Origin: Paraclostridium tenue
GTDB lineage: Bacteria; Bacillota; Clostridia; Peptostreptococcales; Peptostreptococcaceae
Assembly: GCF_039521565.1 (NCBI RefSeq)
Contig: NZ_BAAACP010000002.1
Location: 62,001 to 126,000, forward strand
DNA: 64,000 nucleotides
Direction of reading: 5' to 3'
Part shown: piece by piece, positions 7,802 to 18,127 of the stretch
Layout: every line of letters starts with the position of its first letter
Numbering within the stretch: position 1 is the first letter of the stretch
Program-made: the position numbers and the translations under genes
Notes under the pieces: generated by a model
What the model saw: the letters and a program-made list of their open reading frames with translations, nothing else
The model's database searches: none
What the model was told of the DNA's origin: nothing

Positions 7802-10120
7802 TTAAAGTTCTGGTATCGGTGTTGCTATATACTTTTCTTCTATAAAATCTTCGGGATATAGTTTCTCTGCTAGAGAGTACATATCCCCACTTAATACTTG
7901 TTTGAACATACTAAACATTTCTTGTTCTATTAAACTAATTCTTTGTTGATTAAGTAATACTAAGTTAGTAATATAAGAAGTTATTTTAAATTCCATGTTA
8001 GGTCTTATAGATCCACTATTACATAAAACTGATGTTTCACCTTCATAGGCTTCTAAGAATAGTGGATTAACTTCAAATATTTTTTCTTCTGCTAATTGAT
8101 AATATACTGTCGTATTGTTGTTTCGCAACCATGTTTTAGCTGATTCTACACTGTTAACGACATTTTTATCAAAACCTAATATTATACTTCCATATTGACT
8201 GTTTCTTTTACCACAATATATTCCTATTTTACGACCAAAGTATAAGTCTGCATACCCAATTAGAGTTGTAAATTTATTACTAATACAACCTGAATTTAGT
8301 TCATTTTTTAAATCTTGAACATCTATAGCAACACTGAAGAATCCATTATCTTCAGAATTGTATTTAAATAAGTCTTCACTACCATTTAAAATAATTTTAC
8401 CAACTCTAATATGGTAATAATATTTTCCGTTGTTATGCAATTCTACAGTATCACAAACTGTATCAAGTCCCCTTAATTCTTCTATAGGTTTCCAAGTACC
8501 ATCTACATCTTTAAATAAAAGAGGTTTTTTATCTTGTTTGTTGATGACATTATTTGAAACTTTATCACCTAAAGATAATTTAACATACGTTTCATCAGTT
8601 ATTGTTAAATCTCCATTACTTTTGTAAATGGCTAGAGGTTTCTTATCATTAGGTCGTGTTGGACTAGGCAAGATAAATGTTTTTTCTTCATTAGCTTTTA
8701 TTTCTGCACAATATGTGCCTCCATAATATAATGTACCACTAGCACTGGATTGAATTGTATATGTTTTTTCAACTCCTAATTTTATAGCATCAAAAGATAT
8801 ACTATCCATTCCAGGCGTAACTCCGTCCGTTGATTTAACATTTGCCAAGTTATAAGCTAAGTTATCATTTGATGCTAAAACCTCTATCTTATCCGTTCCA
8901 GTTCCAACACTTGCTATACCTTCTATATAATCATTAGTATATGAAAGTGTTATTTGCCAGTCTCTATAAATTAATTGAGCATTTGGATTTGATTGAATAT
9001 CTGCACTTGAAATATAAAATCCTATTGCATCAATATCTCTATTATGAGATATTATAAAACTTTGATTATATACTCCTTTAGTTCCATCACAATAAGAATA
9101 ACTACCATCTTCTACATTTCTTAGAGAAACTCTTAATCCACTAGGCAATCCTGTTTTACTTGTGATATTAATTTTAATATATACATTAGTATTAGCTTTC
9201 ACAGTTTCAGGTAATACATACAATTTTGACTTTGTTGAATTGTTTAGTGTGGTAGGAGTACCATTTTCATTTCTTCTTAAGCATTTAACAGTTGTACCTT
9301 TTATTACTAAATCCTTTATAGTGCCATTTTTAGTTTCTTTACATGTTATATAACCTTTATCAGTTTTATAAGCTATATCTTGAGATTCTTTAAGCCCTGC
9401 TAAATCTAATACTTCTTGTTTTAAAGACTTACTACCTATTTTTAAATCACTTTTTAACCTTAAAGCTAAAGTATCATGTGTTACACCTTCTGTATCTTCT
9501 CTAGCTGCTTTTACCTCTAAATCTTGTGTTCCTGCTGCTATTGCTCTATTTACATCCTCAACTGCTTCATTAGCCTTATCTGTAGCATCTGTAGCATTAG
9601 CTATAGCTGTATTAGCTTTATTTATAGTTGCATCTAAATCAGATTGCATATCTGTAGCTATATTTAAAGTTCTATCTGCATTAGCTATAGCTTTGTTAAC
9701 ATCTCTAATCAATTGTACTAAAATAGGATACTCATTAGTACCTTCAATGCTTCCTGCATCTTCAATACTATCAAGTACCCTATATGCTAATTTAGCTGAT
9801 TCTTTAACACTTTCACCTTTTACAATTTTTAATTCAAAGAAGTTAGTACCTTCGATAAGAGAATTAGACTTAAAATCAATTTCTATTATTCCATTTGTAG
9901 CGTCTACTATAGTAGCTACATCATTTATTTTTCTTCCTGTCGTAGTTTCAATTTTAACCACTACATTACATCCAGTTATATCTATAACTTTTCTTTGCAT
10001 AGTTAATTTAGCTCTAACTTTAGCTGTATTTAAATCACCTTCTTTAAAGTAAATACTTGTGTTATTATGAAAAAATAACTTTGAAAAATCTATTGTTATA
10101 TCATACGTTCCTAAATTCAT
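7802..10120 (-). CDS. Baseplate upper / tail fibre protein with BppU N-terminal domain
   Basis: A 772-aa structural protein. Residues 1-125 resemble the BppU N-terminal domain that docks on the tail tip (beta-rich, VRAKLTMQRKVIDITGCNVVVKI region). Residues about 130-205 are an Ala/Asp/Asn-rich coiled coil (ANADRTLNIATD, KANTAIANATDATDKANEAV) likely to trimerise. The remaining 560 residues are beta-rich and probably carry host receptor recognition; they have no family I can name. It sits between the Tal-like protein and the holin, the normal place for the receptor-binding module. Confidence 0.8.
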   Translation of the reverse strand: MNLGTYDITIDFSKLFFHNNTSIYFKEGDLNTAKVRAKLTMQRKVIDITGCNVVVKIETTTGRKINDVATIVDATNGIIEIDFKSNSLIEGTNFFELKIVKGESVKESAKLAYRVLDSIEDAGSIEGTNEYPILVQLIRDVNKAIANADRTLNIATDMQSDLDATINKANTAIANATDATDKANEAVEDVNRAIAAGTQDLEVKAAREDTEGVTHDTLALRLKSDLKIGSKSLKQEVLDLAGLKESQDIAYKTDKGYITCKETKNGTIKDLVIKGTTVKCLRRNENGTPTTLNNSTKSKLYVLPETVKANTNVYIKINITSKTGLPSGLRVSLRNVEDGSYSYCDGTKGVYNQSFIISHNRDIDAIGFYISSADIQSNPNAQLIYRDWQITLSYTNDYIEGIASVGTGTDKIEVLASNDNLAYNLANVKSTDGVTPGMDSISFDAIKLGVEKTYTIQSSASGTLYYGGTYCAEIKANEEKTFILPSPTRPNDKKPLAIYKSNGDLTITDETYVKLSLGDKVSNNVINKQDKKPLLFKDVDGTWKPIEELRGLDTVCDTVELHNNGKYYYHIRVGKIILNGSEDLFKYNSEDNGFFSVAIDVQDLKNELNSGCISNKFTTLIGYADLYFGRKIGIYCGKRNSQYGSIILGFDKNVVNSVESAKTWLRNNNTTVYYQLAEEKIFEVNPLFLEAYEGETSVLCNSGSIRPNMEFKITSYITNLVLLNQQRISLIEQEMFSMFKQVLSGDMYSLAEKLYPEDFIEEKYIATPIPEL

Positions 10121-10180
10121 TTATCCGCCTACTTTCTATATAACTATCTTAAGTACATTTGGTCTTGATCTACCTACCGT

Positions 10181-13100
10181 TTAGTTCAAATTAAGTTTCC
10201 TTTTTACAATATCAACAATATTTAAAGGAATATCATCTATACTAATTTTATTTTCATTTATCAAAGTAACATATATACTAGACATTCTTGACTTTCTTTT
10301 CTCGTCTTGAGATATATTAGGATTTATATCTAATAACATCTCATACATTTCAATACTTGCAAGTAAATTTGATATTATCAAATCATCTTGTTTTTTCTCA
10401 TTTACTTTAAGTTGCTCATGGTTTTGCGCAAGTGTCGTGATAGCAGTGCCTAAGTCAAACTTCACAATAGCATCACTTTTATACACTTTAGGCAAATTAG
10501 GATTTAATGAATATACAACCTCAGCAGACTGCATTTCGACGAAATGAGCGTGGATTGATGAACGACCTCCAGTACTTCTTATGCAATGTATATCACTGCC
10601 GTTATCAGAACCTATCGTATGTCCATAAGCTTTTATACCATGTAGGTAAGCAGTAACGCCTCCCCAGTCCTCCATGTAAGTAGGGAATACCCCTAATGAT
10701 GTTGATATCTCATAGTTAGAGTGCCCATGCACATGAACATTCTTATAAATATGAGTTTCTTTGTGAGGCATAAGTTCAATATTACCTATCTGATTAAATC
10801 CCATTCTACTTATGTGAGTTTTTCCACTATCAAGCTTGTACTCAAACATACCCCAACTTCCTCCCCAATTATAAGGAGCTTTGTCGGGGGCGTAGTGTTT
10901 AAATCCTAAGTGAGTTCCTCCGAATGTTTGAACACCTGGATTTATTCCATGAGCGCCTAATAATAGCGTAGGAACATCATCTTCAAGTCCAAAAAATGCT
11001 TGACGATTAATAGGGGCTTCACCTCCATTGTAGACACAGAAAAATTCCTCATCTATTCGTGCAAATTGGCTAGTATGAGCAGAATCAACCTTAACACCGT
11101 TAGCATCTACTGTTGTTATATGATTGTTTATTTCATTTGCACCAGGTATCCATTTTCTATGAAGTCCGTTTTCATGCAAATCAATTTGAGTAATTCTTAA
11201 CTCCCCTACTGTATTACGTTTATAGATTATTAGTTTAATATAGTCAATTGCCTTGTTACTTCTTGTATATGTCTGATGTACTGTTTTCCATCCTACATTA
11301 GTAACTCCACTCTCTAAAAAGTTAGCATGATTATAATATTCAACTGTGCCATCCTTATTATGAATTTCCATATATAAATTAGCCATAGGAACAGATACTC
11401 CACCACCATGTCGAACATTTGTATAATGATAACAACCACTTAAAGTAAACTGTGTCATTTTGTTATTTTTAGGATATATCCTTTGTTCCCAGGTAGCTGA
11501 TTTATCAAAAGAACAATCTCCGATATAAGCTGAGTTTGTACACATTATATCTCCACCATTATATCCTAAACTATATTCAATTACGGCAGGGACATCTAAA
11601 TCTGCTCTAACTAACTTCCATCGTTGAGTGCCTCTACCAAAGTTAGAATCGTCAACTTCATTAGGAGCACCTAAGTTTTGAAACTTAAAATTAAAATCGT
11701 CAAAGGTTTGATCAAACTCAGTAAACTTATCATTTATTACATTTTTATTTTCGTCATATTCTTGCTTGCTAACTTTTAAATTTATAGCATCATTTACAAC
11801 TTTAATTTGAGCGTTAGTATAAGTTTTAGCACTATCAAGTGAAGCATTAGCCTTTTTAAAAGCTATACTATCTACTGCTTCATTAACTCTTTGTCTATAA
11901 TTAGCTAGCATAGTGTCATGCTCTCTATAGGCATTATCTAAAGCTAACTTATTATCATTGTTTATATTAGTTAATTTAAGTAAAGAATTTATAGTACTTA
12001 TTAATCCGTCATATTTTAATTTGTAGCTATCATAAGAATTTTTTAAATTAGTCTTAGGCGTACCAACTAAATCACTATTTGAGTATAGAGTATTATATTC
12101 TTTAGTTACATCTATAAATTCAGTTTCAAGAGGTTTTAAGAATCCACTTATTTTGCTTTTTTCATCTTCTGTAAGTAAATTATCCTTAAATGCTCCATCT
12201 GTATATCCTTTTAGGTTATTTACGGATTCTTGGACATCATCAATGTTACTATTTAGTTCTTTTTTAGCATCATTAACTTTTTCGTCAACTTCTTCCTTAG
12301 TAGATACATTAGTTACACATTCTGAAGTTAATGTAAATACTGAAGGTTTAAGCTCTATTCTCCCGAAAGAGTCTACATACATAGTTCTTTCATTATTACC
12401 ATCTAATATGGTGAACTTACCTTTTACATTTAAATAAGTTGCGTCTAATTGTCCTATCCACCCTCTATCAAGTCTTAATTCTTCTATAAGCGCATCTTTT
12501 ATAGCGGCACTTTCAAAGTATTCCGTTCCATCTACAACCTTAGTGGTTGTAGCTTCTACTTGATTCGAGAACTCAGTAGCATGTCCAAATGTATTTACTG
12601 CTCTAACTCGATAATACCAAGTTTCTTTAGTTCCAACCTCATGCAAGAAAGCACTTGCTTTACCACTATAAATCATATGGAACACAGTTGGTTCAAAATC
12701 TTTTATTTTAGAAGCATAAACTTCATAGTTATAATACATCTTACTTTCGTAAGTCCAGGATAATGTAACTTTAGCCCATAATCCTTTGGCTGAAACAATA
12801 GGAACTGCAGGCAATGTATCTGGTGTTATCTCTTCTAAACTAGGTGGATTTATTTGTTCTCCTCCAGGATCTATAACACTTCCTCCTGGTCCTTCTGTTC
12901 CATCACTATTACCAGAGTTCCCTCCACTAAATATACCTTTCAGTTGTTCTCCTACTGTTACTTTTCTCTTGTTTTTATTTCTAACACTTACACAATCTTC
13001 AACTATTCTAAATTTAGCTCTTGAGTTATCTATAGTGTTTTGAAGTATTATAATATCTCCAAGTTTAAAGTTTAAATGTTCATATCCATCTTCTGATTTT

Positions 13101-14005
13101 AATTCTTCTATATCAAGTTCATAACTAACAATAGGTCTATTATTCTTTTGTAAAGCTTCCCATGTTTTCTTAAGTAAAAGCTCTGGATCTTTAATCCTTC
13201 CATCTTCAAAAATACCTATTATTCTCCCATACTTAGCTATGGCTTTTTTATCTTCTACAAATTCTTGACCTGCAGGTTTATCAGTAGGATTTCCATTTAA
13301 TACGCTCCAAGAAACATCCTTAAAATCATACTTATACTTAACTAAATCTTTTTGATATTCTGAGCCACAACCATACATAACAGTATAAAATTTATCCTTC
13401 TGGACTCTTTTTATTTTACTTACATTTAAGTCTGTAGAGCATCTTATGCCTGTATCAGAACCAAGAGCATTAACTACATGCACTAATTTTCTAGATATAC
13501 CTGTTCTAGTTTCATTCAACTCTATAGAATAATCAATCTCTACTCCAAAGTTTGAAATAATGTCTTGAATACACCAAAGGGGGTTTTTATATAAATATGG
13601 TCCTATAGGTATTAATGCTCTTTCTACGCACTCTCCAAGTTCATAAGATGTTCCATTTAACATTTCTGTCATTGCATCTCTTAAAGACACAGATTCTCTA
13701 TAGTACTGTGTTATAGCCTTTTGAGTTTGTATACTATAAAAGTCATGTAAGCATGTAACCTTTATACTTGTTGAGTAATATGTTTCAGCTTCAACTTGAT
13801 CTACAATAAATAAATCAAATTTACCATCTGCAAATACACCTATTTTATTTCCGTTTTCTATATCAACTACTGAATCATTCATTTTAAAAGTAAAAACTCT
13901 TTCTCCAAAGGTAGTTGATTTTATTTCATCATCATAAAATTCATAATCATTTACAATTCTTTTTAATCTTTCATTTTCATCTAATAATAGTAAATAATCT
14001 TTCAT
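10181..14005 (-). CDS. Tail-tip protein (Tal/prophage endopeptidase tail family) with FN3 domain
   Basis: A 1274-aa protein. Residues 1-370 resemble the gp27-like tail-hub fold of Tal proteins (FTFKMNDSVVDIENGNKIGVF region). A Gly/Pro linker near 370-395 leads to a fibronectin type III domain at about 398-487 (WAKVTLSWTYESKMYYNYEV ... YRVRAVNTFGH). Coiled-coil segments follow (about 560-790), then a beta-rich region that may bind carbohydrate, and a His-rich section near 1130-1150 (HIYKNVHVHGHS). The C-terminal ~60 residues are helical. It forms the tip of the tail tube and the base for the receptor-binding protein encoded next. No peptidase active site is evident to me. Confidence 0.8.
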   Translation of the reverse strand: MKDYLLLLDENERLKRIVNDYEFYDDEIKSTTFGERVFTFKMNDSVVDIENGNKIGVFADGKFDLFIVDQVEAETYYSTSIKVTCLHDFYSIQTQKAITQYYRESVSLRDAMTEMLNGTSYELGECVERALIPIGPYLYKNPLWCIQDIISNFGVEIDYSIELNETRTGISRKLVHVVNALGSDTGIRCSTDLNVSKIKRVQKDKFYTVMYGCGSEYQKDLVKYKYDFKDVSWSVLNGNPTDKPAGQEFVEDKKAIAKYGRIIGIFEDGRIKDPELLLKKTWEALQKNNRPIVSYELDIEELKSEDGYEHLNFKLGDIIILQNTIDNSRAKFRIVEDCVSVRNKNKRKVTVGEQLKGIFSGGNSGNSDGTEGPGGSVIDPGGEQINPPSLEEITPDTLPAVPIVSAKGLWAKVTLSWTYESKMYYNYEVYASKIKDFEPTVFHMIYSGKASAFLHEVGTKETWYYRVRAVNTFGHATEFSNQVEATTTKVVDGTEYFESAAIKDALIEELRLDRGWIGQLDATYLNVKGKFTILDGNNERTMYVDSFGRIELKPSVFTLTSECVTNVSTKEEVDEKVNDAKKELNSNIDDVQESVNNLKGYTDGAFKDNLLTEDEKSKISGFLKPLETEFIDVTKEYNTLYSNSDLVGTPKTNLKNSYDSYKLKYDGLISTINSLLKLTNINNDNKLALDNAYREHDTMLANYRQRVNEAVDSIAFKKANASLDSAKTYTNAQIKVVNDAINLKVSKQEYDENKNVINDKFTEFDQTFDDFNFKFQNLGAPNEVDDSNFGRGTQRWKLVRADLDVPAVIEYSLGYNGGDIMCTNSAYIGDCSFDKSATWEQRIYPKNNKMTQFTLSGCYHYTNVRHGGGVSVPMANLYMEIHNKDGTVEYYNHANFLESGVTNVGWKTVHQTYTRSNKAIDYIKLIIYKRNTVGELRITQIDLHENGLHRKWIPGANEINNHITTVDANGVKVDSAHTSQFARIDEEFFCVYNGGEAPINRQAFFGLEDDVPTLLLGAHGINPGVQTFGGTHLGFKHYAPDKAPYNWGGSWGMFEYKLDSGKTHISRMGFNQIGNIELMPHKETHIYKNVHVHGHSNYEISTSLGVFPTYMEDWGGVTAYLHGIKAYGHTIGSDNGSDIHCIRSTGGRSSIHAHFVEMQSAEVVYSLNPNLPKVYKSDAIVKFDLGTAITTLAQNHEQLKVNEKKQDDLIISNLLASIEMYEMLLDINPNISQDEKRKSRMSSIYVTLINENKISIDDIPLNIVDIVKRKLNLN

Positions 14006-14013
14006 ATCACCAC

Positions 14014-14748
14014 CTACCTATACATATTGCTATATAATATTTTAAAAGTGACATTTCCTTCAGTTAACTTATAATCATTCCAACCATTTTCAACTTTTGG
14101 AAAATCTGAATCTATAGAAAGTATAGGCATATTATCTACATCGTTTACTTTAATTGATTTCTTTTTGCAATCTATAGCTATTTTATCTCCTGCATTAAAA
14201 CTTGTATTTAACTCAATAAATCCACTATCTAAAGTATTAGAAAATTCTAGTTTTATTTTACTGCAGGCTCTTTCAACACTAAACTCTAAATTTGGGTAAG
14301 TACTTTCTGTACCTATATATGTAAATCCACTTGTTTTTACTTCTTCTACATTTTCAATCCTGCAAGGATTAACTAAAAGGAATTCTAAGCTAAAGCTTTT
14401 TATTTTTGGGCTATCATTTAAATTTGTATCTCCGGATGGAACAACTAAATAATAGCTACCAGGTATCCAACTTAATTCTAATTTACATTCTTTTAAGTTA
14501 CTTGAATGTATCCAATTAGAAATCTCTTCTTTATTTTCATAAGTTAAAAATCCGCTATCTCTATATTTAAAATCAAATATTATAGAGCGCGGATTCTTCT
14601 TTGTACTTCTTATAATAACTCCATTAGAGCCTGGTATATCTGCTGTATCATGTTCTATACTTCCTGTTATATCATGACTACATCCAGTGACTATTAAAAA
14701 GTCAGGCATAGGAATGTCGTTTAGCCATATACTTCCGTAATTATACAT
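14014..14748 (-). CDS. Distal tail protein (Dit family)
   Basis: Distal tail (Sipho_tail family) protein that forms the hexameric ring linking tail tube and tip. The start is taken at the ATG at 14746-14748 because GGAGG lies 8 nt upstream; the protein is then 244 aa, beginning MYNYGSIWLND. Typical features are the N-terminal DIPGSNGVIIRS region and the FSLEFLLVNPCR segment. It overlaps the tape-measure stop by 8 nt and is followed 8 nt later by the Tal-like gene, the conserved Tmp-Dit-Tal order. Confidence 0.85.
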   Translation of the reverse strand: MYNYGSIWLNDIPMPDFLIVTGCSHDITGSIEHDTADIPGSNGVIIRSTKKNPRSIIFDFKYRDSGFLTYENKEEISNWIHSSNLKECKLELSWIPGSYYLVVPSGDTNLNDSPKIKSFSLEFLLVNPCRIENVEEVKTSGFTYIGTESTYPNLEFSVERACSKIKLEFSNTLDSGFIELNTSFNAGDKIAIDCKKKSIKVNDVDNMPILSIDSDFPKVENGWNDYKLTEGNVTFKILYSNMYR

Positions 14749-17515
14749 GTTGATAACCTCCAAACATTTTAGAATTCCTTTGTTTTATTTCTAGTAATTT
14801 TCTATCTATAATTTCTGCTAATTTATATAAGTCCTGTTCATTATTTAAAGCTCCTGCATTTATGTTTATATTATACGTTGAATTATCTACAGAACTATTA
14901 TTTAAACTTCCTTCTTGAGGTAATGCATTAGTTGAAAAAGCTTCAATTGAATTATTAGCAAAATTTTCTACCGCTCTAGTTGATTTTGGTTCTCCTCTAT
15001 CAACTCCAATTTGATAACCTTCTGTTGTCCATTCTCCAAACTGCATAAATAGTTTAGAAGGAGAGTTAATTCCTAATAATGCCTTTCCTTTATCTATCGC
15101 AGCTTTTACAACATCTTTTACGGCATTTACAGCAGATGATAATCCATTTTTTATCCCTTTAGCCAAGCCTTTAATTATATCTTTTCCTATTGATAAGAAG
15201 CCGGGAATAGCATCTTTAGTCGCTTTGGCCATATCTTTGATGACATTTCCCATAGCTTTGACAACTCCTGGAATTCCTTCTATTATACCTTTTCCTATAG
15301 CGAGCATTATTTCTACAATTGCAGATAATATTTGAGGTAAATTAGTTATAAGAGCTTCGGCTAAAGCTGTTATAATTTTTCCTGCTGCCTCTATTATCTT
15401 AGGAAGATTATTAGCTATACCATCAACTATAGCTAATATAATCTTTAATGCACACTCTATAATTTGAGGTAAGTTATTAATTATAGTTCTTATTAAAGTT
15501 TCCATTATCTTAATTGCAGAATCTATTATCTTTGGCAAATTAGCAGTTAAGTTTTCAGAGATTGCATTTATTATTTGTATTGCTGCATCAATTAACTTTG
15601 GCAGTGCATTTACAATACCATCAACTACGGCTGTAAGTATTTGTGCTCCACCCTCTATTATTATAGGTAAAGACTGAACTATAACATCTAATATAGTTGT
15701 TAATAATCCCATAGCTGTATCTATTAAAACAGGTAGTACTGATAATATTCCATCTATTAAAGCCATTAAAATAGTTATCCCTGTATTAAGTATGATAGGA
15801 AGGTTTGTAGCTATGGAGTTTGCCCAAGCTTGAATTATTGTAATTCCCGTATTTATGAAAGTAGGTAACATTTGAACAATTCCATTTGTTAAGTTAGTTA
15901 CTATTTCAGTCGACTTTGCAAAAACTTGTGGCATAGCTTCAGTTAAACCTAGTAATAGGTTAGTTATTATTTCAATACCTTTTGTTATAAATTGAGGTAT
16001 TATAGTAGACATATTATTTAATGCATTTTTGATAGCTTCATTCACTTTCTCAAATACACCTTGAATACCACCTTGTGCATATGCTTCCGGTAATGTCTTT
16101 GTAAAAATAGTTACTAAACTTCCAAAAACATCTTGTGCTTTTACTTTTATGAAATCCCATATCTTAGTAACTCCATTTTTAAAGTTTTTATTAGTTTTCC
16201 ATAGATGCATAAAAGCAGCAGCAACTGCTCCAATAACCGCTGCAAAAGTTAAAAATGTAGCACTTGCAGTTCCGATAAGTCCTACCACCCCGGATATAAG
16301 CGGCCATACTGCACCTAATACTAATTTCCAACCATTGAAAAGTCCTAATCCTAAGCCTAAAGGAAGTAATAGTAATGTCATAGCTGGTAATAAGAAACCA
16401 ATAGCTCCTGCAACTTTTGCTATAATAGGATGTGTTTCATTGAATTTAGTTATCCAATCTGCTACAACACCAGTTACTTTAAATGCTATTTCTAAAAACT
16501 TTCCTGCTGCTTGAATCACAGGTTCAAATGCCTTTGCAACTTTACCCTGTGTAGTTTCTGCTAATTTCTTTAAAGCCCCATCTGCTTCTAATGCCGATTT
16601 AAACATAGTTTTATACGCAAAAAAAGCACCCATACCAACAAGTGGAAGCGCCATAGTCATACTTCCTAATCCAGCTGTTATCCCTCTCATAAGTAATCCA
16701 TACTTAACCATATCACCTTGAGCTGCTTTTATGGCCATCTTTTGAGCTGACCAACCTTTTATAGTTTTATCCATAGATGTACCAAATTTTCTATACAATT
16801 CAGAAAGTCTACTTATAGGAGCTTGACCTGCCGCCATAGTTTCATTTAATAATTGGAACTGCCCTATTGTACTCGGTGGTAATAGCATTTCCGGTTTTAT
16901 TCCATGTTTAGCTAAACCTTGCATTCTTTGTATTAATATCTGTGTTTGATTTCCCATTAACTTTGTCATACGAGCGTTAAGTTTTATAGAATTCGCCTGT
17001 TGCCGAAGTTGCATATCTGTTAAACCTAATTGACTCCTCATATATATTTGCTTAAATGTCGTATCATCTAACCCTAACGCAAATGTATTTATAGCATCTC
17101 TAGCATTTAAAGCTTCTTGAGAATACTTACCATATAATCTTTGAGCTGTTCTAGCTTCTTTATGTAACTTCATCATTTCTCTATATGCTTCTTTAGTACT
17201 TTCAGGAACATCTCCGCCTAATACCATAGATAATCTTTGCATTTCTCTATTGAACTTATTAGATTCCCCAGAAGTGCTACCGAATGTATTACCCATTCCA
17301 CCGACAGAGGTTTTAGCTCCTATAGCTTCACGTTGTAATCTTCTTAATTCTTCTACAGTTTCTTTTAATGATTCCGTAGCTGATTCAGCACCTCTGGTTA
17401 CATCACTTTTTAATGTATCTCCTAATCCCGATGCTTCATCTTCGGCTCTATCCATACCTCTACTGAAATCATCAGTTTCAGCACTAATTTTGACTCTAAA
17501 CTCTTTATCTGCCAT
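14741..17515 (-). CDS. Tail tape measure protein
   Basis: A 924-aa protein that sets tail length and is ejected during infection. The N-terminal ~250 residues are charged and helical (KISAETDDFSRGMDRAEDEA). A hydrophobic central part (about 275-430) contains several membrane-compatible stretches. Residues about 505-746 are eleven 22-residue helical repeats, listed separately. The C-terminal part has the GINSPSKLFMQFGEWTTEG segment common in Firmicute tape measures. It is encoded after the tail-assembly chaperones and before Dit. Confidence 0.95.
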   Translation of the reverse strand: MADKEFRVKISAETDDFSRGMDRAEDEASGLGDTLKSDVTRGAESATESLKETVEELRRLQREAIGAKTSVGGMGNTFGSTSGESNKFNREMQRLSMVLGGDVPESTKEAYREMMKLHKEARTAQRLYGKYSQEALNARDAINTFALGLDDTTFKQIYMRSQLGLTDMQLRQQANSIKLNARMTKLMGNQTQILIQRMQGLAKHGIKPEMLLPPSTIGQFQLLNETMAAGQAPISRLSELYRKFGTSMDKTIKGWSAQKMAIKAAQGDMVKYGLLMRGITAGLGSMTMALPLVGMGAFFAYKTMFKSALEADGALKKLAETTQGKVAKAFEPVIQAAGKFLEIAFKVTGVVADWITKFNETHPIIAKVAGAIGFLLPAMTLLLLPLGLGLGLFNGWKLVLGAVWPLISGVVGLIGTASATFLTFAAVIGAVAAAFMHLWKTNKNFKNGVTKIWDFIKVKAQDVFGSLVTIFTKTLPEAYAQGGIQGVFEKVNEAIKNALNNMSTIIPQFITKGIEIITNLLLGLTEAMPQVFAKSTEIVTNLTNGIVQMLPTFINTGITIIQAWANSIATNLPIILNTGITILMALIDGILSVLPVLIDTAMGLLTTILDVIVQSLPIIIEGGAQILTAVVDGIVNALPKLIDAAIQIINAISENLTANLPKIIDSAIKIMETLIRTIINNLPQIIECALKIILAIVDGIANNLPKIIEAAGKIITALAEALITNLPQILSAIVEIMLAIGKGIIEGIPGVVKAMGNVIKDMAKATKDAIPGFLSIGKDIIKGLAKGIKNGLSSAVNAVKDVVKAAIDKGKALLGINSPSKLFMQFGEWTTEGYQIGVDRGEPKSTRAVENFANNSIEAFSTNALPQEGSLNNSSVDNSTYNININAGALNNEQDLYKLAEIIDRKLLEIKQRNSKMFGGYQHV
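15270..16005 (-). repeat. Eleven tandem 22-residue (66-bp) repeats in the tape measure
   Basis: Units follow the pattern P-x-(I/F)-I-x(4)-x-I-(I/L)-x(2)-(L/I)-x(2)-x-I-x-x-(N)-L, for example PKIIDSAIKIMETLIRTIIN. The period is 22 aa and there are no gaps over about 242 residues. Each unit can form one amphipathic helix, and adding or losing units would change tail length. Confidence 0.8.
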
Positions 17516-17531
17516 TCAATTCCTCCTTTCT

Positions 17532-17834
17532 TTAAAGGTTGAATTTTTTCTTTAAATCTTTAGCCATTTGATCCATTTCTTTTTTACTTCTCTTTTTCTT
17601 AAATATGTTAAGTAACTTGCCTTTTTTAGCACTTGCATACCCATAAGCTACAGATACTTTTAAATCTTCTAGCTTTTGTTTATATTGCCTAACATATATA
17701 TCTAACTCATAAAAATCAGCATTATAGAATACTTCTAAATCTATTTGATGATTTATTACATAGTGTTCAATACATTTATCCCAATCTAAAAAACCCTCTT
17801 TAGTTAGAGGGTATGATATCTTTATTATCATCAA
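17532..17834 (-). CDS. Tail assembly chaperone, downstream (GT-type) frame
   Basis: A 100-aa frame, Lys-rich at the C-terminus (NIFKKKRSKKEMDQMAKDLKKKF). It overlaps the preceding chaperone gene by 35 nt in the +1 frame. No convincing ribosome site precedes its tandem ATG codons, so it is probably translated as a fusion extension of the upstream protein by frameshifting, as the T part of lambda G-GT. In that role it would recruit the tape measure, encoded immediately after, and the tail tube subunit. Confidence 0.7.
   Translation of the reverse strand: MMIIKISYPLTKEGFLDWDKCIEHYVINHQIDLEVFYNADFYELDIYVRQYKQKLEDLKVSVAYGYASAKKGKLLNIFKKKRSKKEMDQMAKDLKKKFNL
17794..17811 (-). promoter_or_regulatory. 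Candidate +1 frameshift signal (CCC-U before a stop, with hairpin)
   Basis: On the minus strand the end of the first chaperone reads ATA CCC TCT AAC TAA. Moving +1 on CCC/CCT enters the second frame. CCCTCT and AGAGGG form a perfect 6-bp stem with the stop codon in the loop, followed by six T. It might instead act as a short attenuator. Confidence 0.45.
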
Positions 17835-18105
17835 ATTCTTTTATCACAGCTTTTAATAAATCTCCATAAAGCTTGTATATTTCCTTATCTCCTATTTCAT
17901 CTGCAAGATTTAATACTTCATCTTCGCTTATAAATTTATTTGAGAAACTTATAGCACATCTTATAAGTGTATACATATCTGACTCTGTCGGAGCTTCATC
18001 TGTAAGTATAGGCTTCTTAGTTATATCGCAATACATCTTCTTCTGTCTTGCACCTAACTTCATTATGTATTCTTTGTCTCCGTATTTTCTAACTATTATT
18101 TTCAT
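17800..18105 (-). CDS. Tail assembly chaperone, upstream (G-type) frame
   Basis: A 101-aa acidic protein. The start is placed at the ATG at 18103-18105 (MKIIVRKYG) because GGAGG precedes it; the longer frame would begin inside the upstream terminator. Size, acidic composition and position between the major tail protein and tape measure match the chaperones that coat the tape measure during tail assembly. It has no strong sequence motif. Its stop lies inside the frameshift hairpin. Confidence 0.75.
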   Translation of the reverse strand: MKIIVRKYGDKEYIMKLGARQKKMYCDITKKPILTDEAPTESDMYTLIRCAISFSNKFISEDEVLNLADEIGDKEIYKLYGDLLKAVIKEFDDNKDIIPSN

Positions 18106-18127
18106 AAAGTACCTCCTAAATTTTAAA

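Noticed and set aside
10721..13043. Several plus-strand open frames inside the tail-tip gene
   Set aside because: They are opposite-strand shadows with no ribosome sites and biased Ser/Phe/Leu composition.
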